A DNA stretch of 64,000 nt from Deltaproteobacteria bacterium (GCA_020848745.1 JADLHM010000057.1:52304-116303); one strand, 5' to 3'; numbered from the stretch's first letter, positions 7,698-16,579 are shown. Notes: a model not told the origin generated them from the letters alone. A program made the numbers and translations.

Positions 7698-9065
7698 ATG
7701 GACCTCCGGCACGGCGAGCGGCCCGGGCACCCCGACACCCCGGCGTCGGCGGCAGCCGGGATCGTCCCCGCCGGCCCGGCGCGCGCCCTCCCGCCCGCGC
7801 GTCGCAGCTACGTCGGCGCCGTGTCGCTGTGCGTCGCGGTCATCGGCGCCCTCGCGTCGCGGATCGCGCTCGCGCACGACGCCGCCGAGACGCTCCCGTG
7901 GCTTCCGATCCTCGCCGCCGGCTTCGACGCGGCGATGGTGGGCGGCATCGCCGACTGGTTCGCCGTCACCGCCCTCTTCCGCCATCCGCTCGGCATCCCG
8001 ATCCCGCACACCGCGCTCATCGTCGAGCGCCGCGACAAGCTCGTCGACGGCATCGTCGCGACGGTCCAGGACGAGTGGCTGTCTCCGGAGGTGATCGGCG
8101 CCAAGCTCGCCGCGTTCGCGCCGAGCGCGGTCGTGCGCGACTGGCTCCGCGACCCCGAGCACGTCGGCCGCCTCGGCGGTCCGGTACGCGACGTGCTGCG
8201 CGGCGCCGCGCGCCTCCTCACCGAACCCGAGGTCACGGCCTTCGCCGAGCGCACGATCCGGCGCGAGCTCGGCGGGCTGCCGGTCGAAGCGGTCGGGCGC
8301 TTCCTCGCGATCGCCGACGCGAGCGCGAGCGCGCGGGCCGCCTTCACGAGCGCCGCGCTCTCGATCGCGAACCTCGCCGACCGCCCCCGCACGGCGGAGG
8401 ACCTGCGCTTCTGGCTCGACCGCTCCGCCGCGACGCTCCGCGCCGGCGGCAAGCGGCTCGTACCCATGCTGCTGCGCCGGCGCCTCGTGCAGCGGAAGCT
8501 CGTGGAGGCGATCTGCAGCTACGCCTCCGCCGAGCTGCGCGCCGCGGCGGCCGACGACGCCCATCCCCTGCGCCGCACGGTCTTCGGCGCGATCCGCGGC
8601 TTCGGCGAGCGCATCGTCGCGGGCGACGAGCGGGCCCTCGCGCAAGCGGACGCGCTCCGGCGGGCATTGGTCGAGTCGTTGGACGCCGACCCGCTCGTCC
8701 GGAGCGCGCTCGCCGAGCTGCGGCGCCAGCTCGAGGAGGACCTCACGAACGACGCGAGCGCCCTCTCCGACCTCGTCGACCGGCGCTTGCGAACCACGAT
8801 CGTCGACTGGCTCGACGATCCCGAGCGACGCGCCTGGTTCGACGGCTGGGTGCGCACGATGAGCCAGGATCTCCTGCGCCGGCACCATCACCAGATCGGC
8901 CGCACGGTCCGCGACTACCTCGACAAGCTGAAGGACGCGGAGCTCGTCGAGCGCATCGAGGCGCGGGTCGGCGCCGATCTCCAGTACATCCGCCTGAACG
9001 GCGCCGTCATCGGCGGCCTGGTCGGCGTGTTGCTCGCCGTGCTGCATGCCCTCTTCGGCCATTGA
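7698..9065 (+). CDS. DUF445 family membrane-anchored protein
   Basis: A 455-residue protein of the DUF445 (YjiN/YheB-like) family, whose function is unknown. The family signature is clear near the N terminus: GGIADWFAVTALFRHPLGIPIPHT (about residues 94-116), just after the first hydrophobic segment. The middle is a long charged alpha-helical region, and the C terminus ends in a second hydrophobic segment (AVIGGLVGVLLAVLHALF). This gives the typical layout of a helical domain held by membrane segments at both ends. The ATG at 7698 is followed by about 35 low-complexity residues before conserved sequence, so the true start could be slightly later. Transcribed alone. Confidence 0.85.
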   Translation: MDLRHGERPGHPDTPASAAAGIVPAGPARALPPARRSYVGAVSLCVAVIGALASRIALAHDAAETLPWLPILAAGFDAAMVGGIADWFAVTALFRHPLGIPIPHTALIVERRDKLVDGIVATVQDEWLSPEVIGAKLAAFAPSAVVRDWLRDPEHVGRLGGPVRDVLRGAARLLTEPEVTAFAERTIRRELGGLPVEAVGRFLAIADASASARAAFTSAALSIANLADRPRTAEDLRFWLDRSAATLRAGGKRLVPMLLRRRLVQRKLVEAICSYASAELRAAAADDAHPLRRTVFGAIRGFGERIVAGDERALAQADALRRALVESLDADPLVRSALAELRRQLEEDLTNDASALSDLVDRRLRTTIVDWLDDPERRAWFDGWVRTMSQDLLRRHHHQIGRTVRDYLDKLKDAELVERIEARVGADLQYIRLNGAVIGGLVGVLLAVLHALFGH

Positions 9066-9104
9066 GACCGCCGGAGGATCGTCCCGCGGGTTCGGCGGGC
9101 AATC

Positions 9105-9686
9105 CTACTGGTTCAACTCGTCGAGGGTCATCGAGAAGCTCGGCGCGAACGTGTCGAGGAAGTAGCGCACCTCGGGCGCGACGAGCGCGCGGACGTCGCG
9201 CTCGAGCACCTGCGCGGCCTTCCGGAAGTCGTCGTTGCCGGCGCGGATCTCCTCGAGGCACTTGAGGTACGCCGTGAGCTTGTCGGCGGCCTTCACGAGC
9301 GCCCACTCGGCGGCGTCGGCCTCGGCGGGAAAGAGCAGCGCCGTGAAGCTCGGCGCGAGCTCGGCGGGAAGCATGCTCTTCAGCCGCTCGTTGGCGACCT
9401 TTTCGATCACGCCATGCGCGGCGCGGATTTCGGGATTGAAGTGCTTGATCGGCGCCACGACGTCGCCGGTGATGACCTCGGCCGCGTCGTGGTAGAGCGC
9501 GAGCGTCGCCGCCCGCTCCGGCCGCACGCTGCCGCCGAAGCGCGTGTTGCGGATGACGGCGAGCGCGTGTGCCAGCATGGCGACCTGGAGGCTGTGCTCC
9601 TGCAGACTCTCCACGTGGGTGTTCCGCATGAGGCCCCACCGCTTCACGAAGCGCATGCGGGCGAGATAGGCGAAGAAGTGGCTCAT
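9105..9686 (-). CDS. yfbR: YfbR-type HD-domain 5'-deoxynucleotidase
   Basis: A 193-residue protein, close to the 199 residues of E. coli YfbR, a metal-dependent phosphatase that removes the 5' phosphate from deoxynucleoside monophosphates. The HD-type metal ligands are visible: His in QEHSLQVA (about residue 31), the HD pair in LYHDAAEVITGD (about 67-68) and the later Asp in KAADKLTAY. The start SHFFAYLARMRFVKRWGLMRN matches the usual YfbR start, and a GAGGAGG ribosome binding site precedes the ATG. It is the last of four same-strand genes (FIST, rhodanese, esterase, yfbR), but the 88-base gap before it leaves joint transcription uncertain. Confidence 0.9.
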   Translation of the reverse strand: MSHFFAYLARMRFVKRWGLMRNTHVESLQEHSLQVAMLAHALAVIRNTRFGGSVRPERAATLALYHDAAEVITGDVVAPIKHFNPEIRAAHGVIEKVANERLKSMLPAELAPSFTALLFPAEADAAEWALVKAADKLTAYLKCLEEIRAGNDDFRKAAQVLERDVRALVAPEVRYFLDTFAPSFSMTLDELNQ

Positions 9687-9774
9687 GCGTGGCTCCTCCT
9701 CGATCGCACGAGGCTAACCACAGCGCCCCGATGCGCGCCAGGCGCGCGACAGCGGCTGCCGCCGCCTCGCGGCC

Positions 9775-10740
9775 CTACCCGCTCCGCGCGTGGGCGCGGA
9801 AGAACTCGAGGATGCGCGCCGTCGCGTCGGCCGGCCAGGTGTGCCCCTGCGCGCCGGTGCAGACCACCACGTCGGCGGCGCAGCCCGCCGCGGCGCGACA
9901 TCCGACGGCGGCCGTATCGCCCGCGTCCTCGGCGCAGCCGTTCGCGCGCCGCCACCACGCGGCCGCGCCGGTCGTGAGCCGCAGCGGCACCACCCGGTCG
10001 GCCGCGCCGTGGAAGAAGAGCATCGGCACCGGCGCGGGCGGCGCGCAGCCGTCGAGCGGACGGGCTCCCGCGACCGGCGCCGCCGCGGCGATCCGCCCGC
10101 CGAGCGTGCACGCCAGCAGGTTCGCGAAGAAGCCGCCGTTCGAGAATCCGGTCGCGTAGACGCGTCGCCGGTCGACGCAGCGCTCGGCTTCGAGCGCGTC
10201 GAGGAGCGCCGCCACGAAGGCGGTGTCGCGCGTGTCGCCAGGCGCAAGGTCCCAACCGCGACCGACGCCGTCGAGGAGGCGGACGTCGTCGCGGCCGTCG
10301 GCGTGCACCGCGATGTAGTCGCCGCGCGCGACCCCGGCGACGAAGCCGTCGCCCGCGCGGAGGCCGGCCGCGGAATGGCGGAAGCCGTGGAAGGCGAGAA
10401 GCACGGCGCGCGGCTGGTCCGCCGGTCCCTCCGCGGCGTCGACGAGGTAGCGGCGCTCTTCGCCGTCGACCGTGACCAGGCGCTCGACGCCGACGAGCGC
10501 CGCGGCCGCCCCGGCCCGGCACCCGACCGAAAGCTCCGCCGCGGCGCTCGCCGAAGGCGCGCGGCCATGAGCTCCGGGCGTCGTCGACGACCGGCACCCC
10601 GCGACGACCGGGACCGCCAGCACGAGCACCGACACACCGAGCAGACGGACCCACGCGAGCCACGGCGCGTCCGCGAAGCGCTCGGCCGCGAGGGCGTGGG
10701 CGCGCGGGTCGTCGCCGACGGTCGATCCGAGGAGTGTCAC
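9775..10740 (-). CDS. Exported esterase of the LpqC/PHB-depolymerase/feruloyl esterase type
   Basis: A 321-residue alpha/beta hydrolase. The N terminus has a hydrophobic segment ending in a lipobox-like VVAGC (about residues 46-50), so the protein is probably exported and lipid-anchored. The 36-residue polar stretch before it is long for a signal peptide, and no better start codon was found than the GTG at 10740. Catalytic features are the GFSNGGFF nucleophile elbow (Ser), the Asp in FFHGAADRVVP, and the His in TGAQGHTWP. Oxyanion-region residues appear in AFHGFRHSAAG. Members cleave polyester, feruloyl or acetyl esters; the substrate here is not known. It follows the FIST and rhodanese genes on the same strand. 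Confidence 0.8.
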   Translation of the reverse strand: MTLLGSTVGDDPRAHALAAERFADAPWLAWVRLLGVSVLVLAVPVVAGCRSSTTPGAHGRAPSASAAAELSVGCRAGAAAALVGVERLVTVDGEERRYLVDAAEGPADQPRAVLLAFHGFRHSAAGLRAGDGFVAGVARGDYIAVHADGRDDVRLLDGVGRGWDLAPGDTRDTAFVAALLDALEAERCVDRRRVYATGFSNGGFFANLLACTLGGRIAAAAPVAGARPLDGCAPPAPVPMLFFHGAADRVVPLRLTTGAAAWWRRANGCAEDAGDTAAVGCRAAAGCAADVVVCTGAQGHTWPADATARILEFFRAHARSG

Positions 10741-10842
10741 GCGCGGAGCGTGCTCCAGCTCGGCGGCAATTTCAACGAACGCCGCGCGCGCCCGCGCGAG
10801 CCGTACCGCCCCGACGAGTACGCGCCCGCGCGCGGCCGAGCC

Positions 10843-11229
10843 TCAGCCGTGCTCGAGGGCCCCCGGCCAGGCCGCGATCCCCTCGACGACGTTGTAGACG
10901 TCGGACCGGCCCCGCCACACCAGGTAGGCGGTCGCGTCGAGGGAGCGGATGCCGTGCTCACAGTGGACGACGAGCGGACCGGCGAGCCCGAGCACCTCGT
11001 CGACCCGCGCGACGAGCTCGTGCAGCGGCACGAGCCGGGCGCCCGGCAGACGGTGCGAGCGGAACTCGCCCTCCGTCCGCACATCGACGATGGAGCACGC
11101 GCGCCCCGCGGCGAGCCACGCTGCGAGCTCCGCGCAACGGAGCGGCCGCACCTCGGCGGCGCAGGCGCCGAGCTCGCCCGCGGTCGGGAGCGCTTCCGGG
11201 TCGCGGGTCGGCCGATCGCGGGGGATCAC
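10843..11229 (-). CDS. Single-domain rhodanese (sulfurtransferase)
   Basis: A 128-residue protein made almost wholly of one rhodanese domain. The active-site loop HCEHGIRS carries the persulfide-forming Cys followed by the Arg-Ser expected in the family. The DVRTEGEF motif and the LPGARLVPL strand fit the fold. The start is a GTG whose last two bases overlap the TGA of the upstream FIST gene (GTGA), so the two are probably translationally coupled. The frame stays open further upstream, but that part is the FIST gene read in another frame. Such small rhodaneses carry sulfane sulfur or act in cyanide and redox stress. The acceptor is unknown. Confidence 0.85.
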   Translation of the reverse strand: MIPRDRPTRDPEALPTAGELGACAAEVRPLRCAELAAWLAAGRACSIVDVRTEGEFRSHRLPGARLVPLHELVARVDEVLGLAGPLVVHCEHGIRSLDATAYLVWRGRSDVYNVVEGIAAWPGALEHG

Positions 11230-12404
11230 GCCCGGCTCCGAAAGACGCCGAACGCGCTCGTGTACCCGTGCAGGAACGTCCGCCCGTGCACCGGCCCGAT
11301 CTCGCCGTTGCAGAAGAACCCGCCGAGCGGCACCCGTCCGAGATGGCGCTGAAAGGTCCGCGTGTCGTGGTCCGGCGTCCCGTAGAGCTGCGCGCCCCGC
11401 CCGAGACACGAGAAGATCAGCGCACCCGTCGGGCGGCCGTGCGGACGCTCGCCGTAGCGCGCCAGCACCGCGTCGAGGTCATGGGCCGACGTCGCCGCGT
11501 CGCGCAAGTGGAACTGCACGACCATCCCGGTCCTGAGCGCCGCGCCGACCGCGATCGCCCCCGACTTGCCGTCGATACCGAGGAGGTTCCGGATGAGGAA
11601 GTCGCCCTGGCGGTACGCCTCCTGCTCCTGCATCACGACCCCGAGGAAGAGCGAGTTCGCGAAGAGCTGCCGATCGCGCGGATCCGCCTCGGCGACGAGT
11701 TGCTGCAGCACCGCCAGCGCGGGCTTGCCGTCGAGCGCGTGGAGCACGTTCTGATCGGCGCGGGTCACGAACATCGGCTCGCCTATCGGCCGGCAGCCCT
11801 GCGCGACCACCGTGTCGAGCTCGAGGTTACCCATGAGCGCGACGCCCACCGCGCCCGACCGGTGGACCGCGTCGCCGAGAAAGAGCGCGTTCGCTCCCGG
11901 CTCGCGGCCGCCGCTCGCGAGGCCGCCGATCTTCGGGCTCGCCGGATACGCGGCGTCGAGACCCGCCACCAGCGTCTCCGCATCGAAGGTGAAGGGATCC
12001 GGCAGCAGCACGAAGGCGGGACGGCGGGCCGCCGCGACACCGATGGCGCGCTCCCACGCCTCGGGCGCCGCCGTCCGCGATGGCTGCTCGTCGCTCTCGA
12101 GATGGAAGGGCCACACCTCCACCCCCGGAAGCACCGCAGCCGTGAGCGACACACCCGCCTGGCGCTCGACCTCGCGCCCGCCGCCGATCACGCTCCCCGC
12201 CGAGCACCCGAGCGCGAAGCGCGGCGCCAGCGTCGCGCGCACGAGCGCCGGCAGCCGCTCGTACTCGCGTTGATGGTGCTCGGACACGAACGCGGCCACG
12301 AGATCGGCGGTCGCGCCGGCGAGGTCGGCCGCGATCGCCTCCGCGGCTTCGCGCACCGCGGCGTCGAGCGGCGTCGCCGTCGAGACCGCGGAGATCCAGC
12401 GCAT
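11226..12404 (-). CDS. FIST domain sensory protein
   Basis: A 392-residue protein with FIST N (about residues 30-220) and FIST C (about 225-370) domains. These are found in bacterial signalling proteins and F-box proteins and are thought to bind small ligands such as amino acids. Typical motifs are GCSAGSVIGGGREVE, KIGGLASGG and, near the end, GGFFCNGEIGPV with the FLHGYTSAFGVF tail. It is a stand-alone FIST protein with no fused kinase or cyclase domain. It is coupled to the rhodanese gene by a GTGA overlap, which suggests a shared task. It diverges from the hydrolase/WYL pair across 82 bases. Confidence 0.88.
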   Translation of the reverse strand: MRWISAVSTATPLDAAVREAAEAIAADLAGATADLVAAFVSEHHQREYERLPALVRATLAPRFALGCSAGSVIGGGREVERQAGVSLTAAVLPGVEVWPFHLESDEQPSRTAAPEAWERAIGVAAARRPAFVLLPDPFTFDAETLVAGLDAAYPASPKIGGLASGGREPGANALFLGDAVHRSGAVGVALMGNLELDTVVAQGCRPIGEPMFVTRADQNVLHALDGKPALAVLQQLVAEADPRDRQLFANSLFLGVVMQEQEAYRQGDFLIRNLLGIDGKSGAIAVGAALRTGMVVQFHLRDAATSAHDLDAVLARYGERPHGRPTGALIFSCLGRGAQLYGTPDHDTRTFQRHLGRVPLGGFFCNGEIGPVHGRTFLHGYTSAFGVFRSRA

Positions 12405-12486
12405 GCGAGATCCCTAAGCAGAATACGCGCGAGCCGCAAGCGCGGGCGGGCTTGAGAGTCGCGAGCCGACGGCGTATGCGCCGACC

Positions 12487-13380
12487 ATGCGGAGCGACGT
12501 CACGTTTGCGAGCGAGGGCACCACGTGCCGAGGCTGGCTCTACCTCCCTGACCATCGCGCCCCCGGCGCTCGCGCACCGGCGATCGTGATGGCGCACGGC
12601 TTCGCCGGCGTGAAGGAGATGCGCCTCGACCGCTTCGCCGAGGCGTTCGCGGCGGCCGGGCTCGCGAGCGTCGTCTTCGACTATCGCGGACTCGGCACGA
12701 GCGACGGCGAGCCGCGCCAGGACCTCGACCCGTACGCCCAGGTGCGCGACTACCGGAACGCGATCAGCTTCGCGCGCACGCGCCCCGAGATCGACCCCGG
12801 ACGCATCGGCGTCTGGGGCTCGAGCTACAGCGGCGGCCACGCGCTCACGGTCGGCGCCTGGGACCGGCGCGTGCGCGCGGTCGTCGCGCAGGTGCCGCTC
12901 ATCGACGCGTGGGAGTTCGTGACCCGCGGCCTCGGCCCCGCGATGCGGGACGCGCTCGTCGCCCAGCAGATCGAGGAGCGCGAGCGCGTCTACGCGGGCG
13001 GCGCGCCCGCGATGGTGCCGGTCGTCGGCGCGCCCGACGCGGCGCTCGGGACGCCCGACGCCGCCGCGTGGTTCCAGAAGGTCGCCGCCGAGGCGCCGTC
13101 GTTCCGGAACGAGGTCACGATGCGCTCGTGGGAGCGTATCCTCGAGTACTCGCCGCTGCGCTGGATCGATCGCATCGCGCCGACCCCGGTCGCCATCATC
13201 GCCGCCGAGCAGGATGCCCTCTGTCCGATCGCGCTCGCGCGCGAGGCGTTCGCGCGCGCCGGCGAGCCGAAGCGGCTCGTCGTGCTGCCCGTCGGCCACT
13301 TCGATCCGTACGAGCCGCCGTGCTTCGCCGACGCCGCCGGCGCCGCGGTCGAGTGGTTCACGGCGCATCTCGGTCGCTGA
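12487..13380 (+). CDS. Alpha/beta hydrolase (dienelactone hydrolase-like/acyl transferase-like)
   Basis: A 297-residue cytoplasmic alpha/beta hydrolase. The triad can be read: Ser in GSSYSGGHAL (about residue 116), Asp in AAEQDALCP (about 243) and His in VGHFDPYEP (about 271). HGFAGVKEMRLDRFAEAF is the oxyanion and cap region seen in the DLH-like family that includes thioesterase and peptidase relatives. The substrate is unknown. Its stop is two bases before the ATG of the WYL regulator, so the two form an operon. TTGAGA and TATGCG lie 17 bases apart shortly upstream, possibly a promoter with a very short leader. Confidence 0.85.
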   Translation: MRSDVTFASEGTTCRGWLYLPDHRAPGARAPAIVMAHGFAGVKEMRLDRFAEAFAAAGLASVVFDYRGLGTSDGEPRQDLDPYAQVRDYRNAISFARTRPEIDPGRIGVWGSSYSGGHALTVGAWDRRVRAVVAQVPLIDAWEFVTRGLGPAMRDALVAQQIEERERVYAGGAPAMVPVVGAPDAALGTPDAAAWFQKVAAEAPSFRNEVTMRSWERILEYSPLRWIDRIAPTPVAIIAAEQDALCPIALAREAFARAGEPKRLVVLPVGHFDPYEPPCFADAAGAAVEWFTAHLGR

Positions 13381-13382
13381 CG

Positions 13383-14405
13383 ATGGCGAAGGCGCGATCG
13401 CGTCTCCCCACCTACGGCGCCGCCGGCCGCCTCGCCCGCATCGTGCTGGGACTGATGTCCCGGCCGCACGGCTGGCCGCTCGCGGCGATCACCGCGGAGC
13501 TCGGGATCTCCGAGCGCACGCTGCTGCGCTACCTCGCCGTCTGCCGGAACGAGCTCGTCGACGCCCACGGACGCCCGATGATCGAGGTGGTCGGCCAGGG
13601 CACCGAGCGCTGCTTGAAGCTCGTCGAGCACGGACCCGCCCCCGACGTCGGCGTCTTCGAGGCGGTCTTCTTCTACTTCACCCAGACGGTGCTCACCTTC
13701 CTCGAGGGCACCGTGCTCAAGGACGGCGTCGCCGGGCTCTGGGAGCGCCTGCACCGCGGCCTTCCCGCGAGCCAGCGCACCCGCCTCGTGAACCTCGGCA
13801 AGAAGTTCTACGCAGTGCCATTCGCGGCGAAGGACTACCGCGGCCACGACGAGCAGCTCGACCTCGTCGTGCGCTGCCTCATCGACCAGCACCGCATGCG
13901 AGTCGACTACCAGGGGCTCGTCGGCGAGGGGAAGGTGCACGACTTCGACCCCTACACGCTCGTGCACTACCGGGGCGGTCTCTACCTGATCGGCTACAGC
14001 CACCGGTACCGCAAGAACATCTGGCTCGCGATCGAGCGCATCCGGACCGTGGCGAAGCTGCCCTACCGCTTCGACTACCCGGCCGGCTACAGTCCCGAGA
14101 AGTACACCGAGGGCATGTTCGGCATCATCGAGGGGCCGGAAACGACGGTCGAGCTGCTGTTGCGAGGCAAGGAGACGGCCGCCTTCCTCATGTCGCGCCG
14201 GCTGCACCCGACCCAGCGCTTCACCACGCGCTCCGACGGCACGACGCTCCTCACCATGAAGGTGCGCGGCACGACGGAGCTCTCGAGCTGGATACTCTCG
14301 CAGGCGCCGTGGGTCGAGGTGATGAAGCCGGCGACGCTGCGCGACGAGGTGGCGCGCCGGCTCCGCGAGGGCGCCAAGCTCTACGGCCGCGCGCGCGAGA
14401 GCTGA
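13383..14405 (+). CDS. WYL-domain transcriptional regulator
   Basis: A 340-residue regulator. A winged helix-turn-helix (about residues 10-75, WPLAAITAELGISERTLLRYL) is followed by a middle linker and a WYL domain (about 165-240), with FDPYTLVHYRGGLYLIGY and the IERIRTVAKL strand. The C-terminal WCX extension covers about 265-335. WYL regulators sense ligands, in several cases nucleic acids or nucleotides, and often control stress, DNA-damage or defence genes. It is cotranscribed with the hydrolase two bases upstream. The ATG at 13383 gives the standard length; the frame is open further upstream only as a shadow of the hydrolase. Confidence 0.9.
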   Translation: MAKARSRLPTYGAAGRLARIVLGLMSRPHGWPLAAITAELGISERTLLRYLAVCRNELVDAHGRPMIEVVGQGTERCLKLVEHGPAPDVGVFEAVFFYFTQTVLTFLEGTVLKDGVAGLWERLHRGLPASQRTRLVNLGKKFYAVPFAAKDYRGHDEQLDLVVRCLIDQHRMRVDYQGLVGEGKVHDFDPYTLVHYRGGLYLIGYSHRYRKNIWLAIERIRTVAKLPYRFDYPAGYSPEKYTEGMFGIIEGPETTVELLLRGKETAAFLMSRRLHPTQRFTTRSDGTTLLTMKVRGTTELSSWILSQAPWVEVMKPATLRDEVARRLREGAKLYGRARES

Positions 14406-14439
14406 GCGCCCGGACACGGATTGGAATCGGCCGCACGGA

Positions 14440-14856
14440 TCAGACTCCGACGCACTCGAACCCGAGAGCGCGTGCAGCTCGCGCTTGTTGCGGATCGTGG
14501 GTTGCGAAGACGAGCTCGGCGTCGTGGCGCTCGCGCCACAAGAGTGCGCTCGCCAGGTGCAGCGCGTCGAGCGTCTTCACGGGTGTCGCCATCGGGAGCG
14601 CGGCGCGCCCGAGAACGAGACGCGTCACCCGAATGCAGTCGATGGTCCGCACGATCCGCCCGAGCGCGCGGTGGAACGCGCCGACCTGGTCGTCGTCGAG
14701 CGCTCCCTCGAGGCGCAATCGGTCGAGCACCCGCCGCGCCTCGACGCTGAGTAGCTCGCTCGCGCACGCCGTCTCCCACTCGGCCCATGACGACAGGCGC
14801 CCGGGCTGGCCGAGCACGACACGCAGCACCGTGCTCGTATCGAGGTAGACGGTCAT
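14440..14856 (-). CDS. PIN-domain toxin (VapC-type RNase)
   Basis: A 138-residue PIN-domain protein, the usual size for VapC toxins, which cut tRNA, rRNA or mRNA. The acidic metal ligands appear in order: Asp in VYLDTSTVLR (residue 6), Glu in LLSVEARR (about 39), Asp in KTLDALHLASAL (about 97) and a final Asp in FATHDPQQA (about 119). Its ATG overlaps the stop of the antitoxin gene by four bases (ATGA), the classical antitoxin-first toxin/antitoxin arrangement. The catalytic residues appear intact, so the toxin should be active. Confidence 0.88.
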   Translation of the reverse strand: MTVYLDTSTVLRVVLGQPGRLSSWAEWETACASELLSVEARRVLDRLRLEGALDDDQVGAFHRALGRIVRTIDCIRVTRLVLGRAALPMATPVKTLDALHLASALLWRERHDAELVFATHDPQQARAARALGFECVGV

Positions 14857-15113
14857 CGCGCGTCACGGTCCTCACGCAGGAGCTTTACGACGTCGACCGG
14901 CGCTTTCGGACGCACCGCTCGAAGCCGCGCGAGATCGCCGACCGGCAGCGACGCCGGTTGCACCTGGAACCCGTCGCTCTCGTCTGCTTCGTAGGGCACG
15001 AGGCGCGCGATCGGCGTCCTGCGGTCACACACGACGACCGACCGACCCTGGCGCACCTCCGCGAGGTACGCGCTCAGGTGCGTCTTGAGCTCGGATACGT
15101 TGGCCTTTTTCAT
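14853..15113 (-). CDS. Phd/YefM-type antitoxin
   Basis: An 86-residue antitoxin. The N-terminal MKKANVSELKTHLSAYLAEV and RTPIARLVPY match the Phd/YefM DNA-binding fold. The C terminus (about residues 55-86) is charged, as expected for the toxin-wrapping tail. The ATG at 15111-15113 was chosen because the Phd fold starts exactly there; the open frame further upstream (to about 15500) is not protein-like. A set of GACCA/TGGTC half-sites overlaps the start codon, as expected for autorepression by the antitoxin-toxin complex. Confidence 0.85.
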   Translation of the reverse strand: MKKANVSELKTHLSAYLAEVRQGRSVVVCDRRTPIARLVPYEADESDGFQVQPASLPVGDLARLRAVRPKAPVDVVKLLREDRDAR

Positions 15114-15138
15114 GGTCTTATCATGACCAGAAATGGTC
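15113..15138. promoter_or_regulatory. Likely autoregulatory operator of the toxin-antitoxin pair
   Basis: Three five-base half-sites alternate in orientation on the plus strand: TGGTC (15113-15117), GACCA (15125-15129) and TGGTC (15134-15138). They form two overlapping inverted repeats, with spacers of 7 and 4 bases. The first half-site touches the antitoxin start codon. Confidence 0.55.
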
Positions 15139-15526
15139 CCGACGAGCAACCTCCTCGATCTGGCTCGCCGATCGCCGCGAACCGCTCCGCTTCGAAGCGC
15201 CGCGCTTGCGCCCGCATGCACCGCCCGCGCGCCTCGAGCGGCGTCCGGCGCAAATCGCGGTTCCGAGCCTTCGCAAACGGCACATCGCGCCGCGCCTGGA
15301 CCGCATGCGGGGGCTAGCGGGCCGACGCCGACAGTGCTACAGGACCTCAGCGTGACCGGTGTCGTGCCGTACGCTCCGCGCGTACGACGTGACGACCGCC
15401 GCCTCGGGCGTGGTGTGATGTAACCCCCAGCGCCGCGGTGAGAACGACTGTACCGAACGAACCTGGCCGCAGGCGTGCGACGCGCTGCCGGACGGGCGGA
15501 CACCTCGAACGACGGAGGACGAACGG
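15139..15526. other. Intergenic region between antitoxin and fbaB
   Basis: About 390 bases without a supported gene. Short frames on either strand have no ribosome binding site and are Arg/Ala-rich. The region holds the dyad at 15368-15386 and ends in GACGGAGG, the ribosome binding site of fbaB. No clear promoter could be assigned. Confidence 0.6.
15368..15386. promoter_or_regulatory. Perfect dyad CGTACGC-N5-GCGTACG upstream of fbaB
   Basis: CGTACGC (15368-15374) and GCGTACG (15380-15386) form a perfect 7+7 inverted repeat around five bases, about 140 bases before the fbaB start. It could be an operator for a dimeric repressor or a small RNA hairpin. No U-tract follows, so a terminator is unlikely. 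Confidence 0.4.
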
Positions 15527-16579
15527 ATGCTCGGGAAGATCCAAGAGCTGCTCGGTAGCAACGCCGATTCCTTGCTACGTCATAGCTGCACGACCATTTC
15601 GAAGGACCTGCTGCACGCGCCCGGACCCGACTTCCTCGAGCGAGTCTGGATCGATTCCGATCGCAAGCCGCCCGTCCTCCGCAATCTGCAGACGATGTTC
15701 GGCCACGGGCGGCTCGCCGGCACCGGCTATCTTTCGATCCTCCCGGTGGACCAAGGGATCGAGCACTCCGGCGGCGCGAGCTTCGCGCCGAACCCGATCT
15801 ACTTCGATCCGAAGAGCATCGTGGAGCTCGCCATCGAAGGCGGCTGCAACGCGGTCGCCAGCACGCTCGGCGTGCTCGGCGCGGTCGCGAAGCGCTACGC
15901 GCACCGCGTCCCGTTCATCCTGAAGTTCAACCACAGCGAGCTCATCACGTACCCGAACAAGTTCGACCAGATCCTCTTCGCGAGCATGCAGCAGGCGTTC
16001 GACATGGGCTGCGTCGGCGTCGGCGCGACGATCTACTTCGGCTCGGACGGCGGCAGCCGCCAGCTGCAGGAGGTCGCGCGCGCCTTCGAGCGCGCCCACG
16101 AGCTCGGCATGTTCACCGTGCTCTGGTGCTACCTCCGCAACAACGCCTTCAAGACCAAGGAGGCCGACTACCACGAGTCGGCCGATCTCACCGGCCAGGC
16201 GAACCACATCGGCACGACGATCCAGGCCGACATCATCAAGCAGAAGCTTCCGACCAACAACGGCGGCTACACGGCGCTGAACTTCGGGAAGACGCACGAC
16301 AAGGTCTACTCGCAGCTCACGAGCGCCCACCCGATCGATCTCTGCCGCTATCAGGTCGCGAACTGCTACATGGGCCGCAGCGGCCTCATCAACTCGGGCG
16401 GCGCGTCCGGGAAGAACGACCTCGCCGACGCGGCCTTCACCGCCGTCGTCAACAAGCGCGCCGGCGGCACCGGGCTCATCTCGGGCCGCAAGGCCTTCCA
16501 GAAGCCCATGAAGCAGGGCGTGGAGATCCTGAACACGATTCAGGACGTCTACCTCTGCAAGGAGATCGGCCTCGCCTAG
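15527..16579 (+). CDS. fbaB: Class I fructose-bisphosphate aldolase, FbaB (DhnA) type
   Basis: A 350-residue aldolase, the same length as E. coli FbaB. It catalyses reversible cleavage of fructose 1,6-bisphosphate to glyceraldehyde 3-phosphate and dihydroxyacetone phosphate through a Lys Schiff base, in glycolysis and gluconeogenesis. Visible signatures are [20 protein letters not shown] (about residues 70-89), FKFN-like [11 protein letters not shown], and the Schiff-base region [12 protein letters not shown], with Lys238 the likely catalytic residue. Near the C terminus, [12 protein letters not shown] and [15 protein letters not shown] bind the phosphates. The ATG at 15527 has a GGAGG site seven bases upstream. 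Monocistronic as far as can be seen. Confidence 0.95.
   Translation: MLGKIQELLGSNADSLLRHSCTTISKDLLHAPGPDFLERVWIDSDRKPPVLRNLQTMFGHGRLAGTGYLSILPVDQGIEHSGGASFAPNPIYFDPKSIVELAIEGGCNAVASTLGVLGAVAKRYAHRVPFILKFNHSELITYPNKFDQILFASMQQAFDMGCVGVGATIYFGSDGGSRQLQEVARAFERAHELGMFTVLWCYLRNNAFKTKEADYHESADLTGQANHIGTTIQADIIKQKLPTNNGGYTALNFGKTHDKVYSQLTSAHPIDLCRYQVANCYMGRSGLINSGGASGKNDLADAAFTAVVNKRAGGTGLISGRKAFQKPMKQGVEILNTIQDVYLCKEIGLA

Noticed and set aside
15121..15306. Small minus-strand open frame upstream of the antitoxin
   Set aside because: Arg/Ser/Gly-rich, no ribosome binding site, and its 3' end overlaps the toxin-antitoxin operator.
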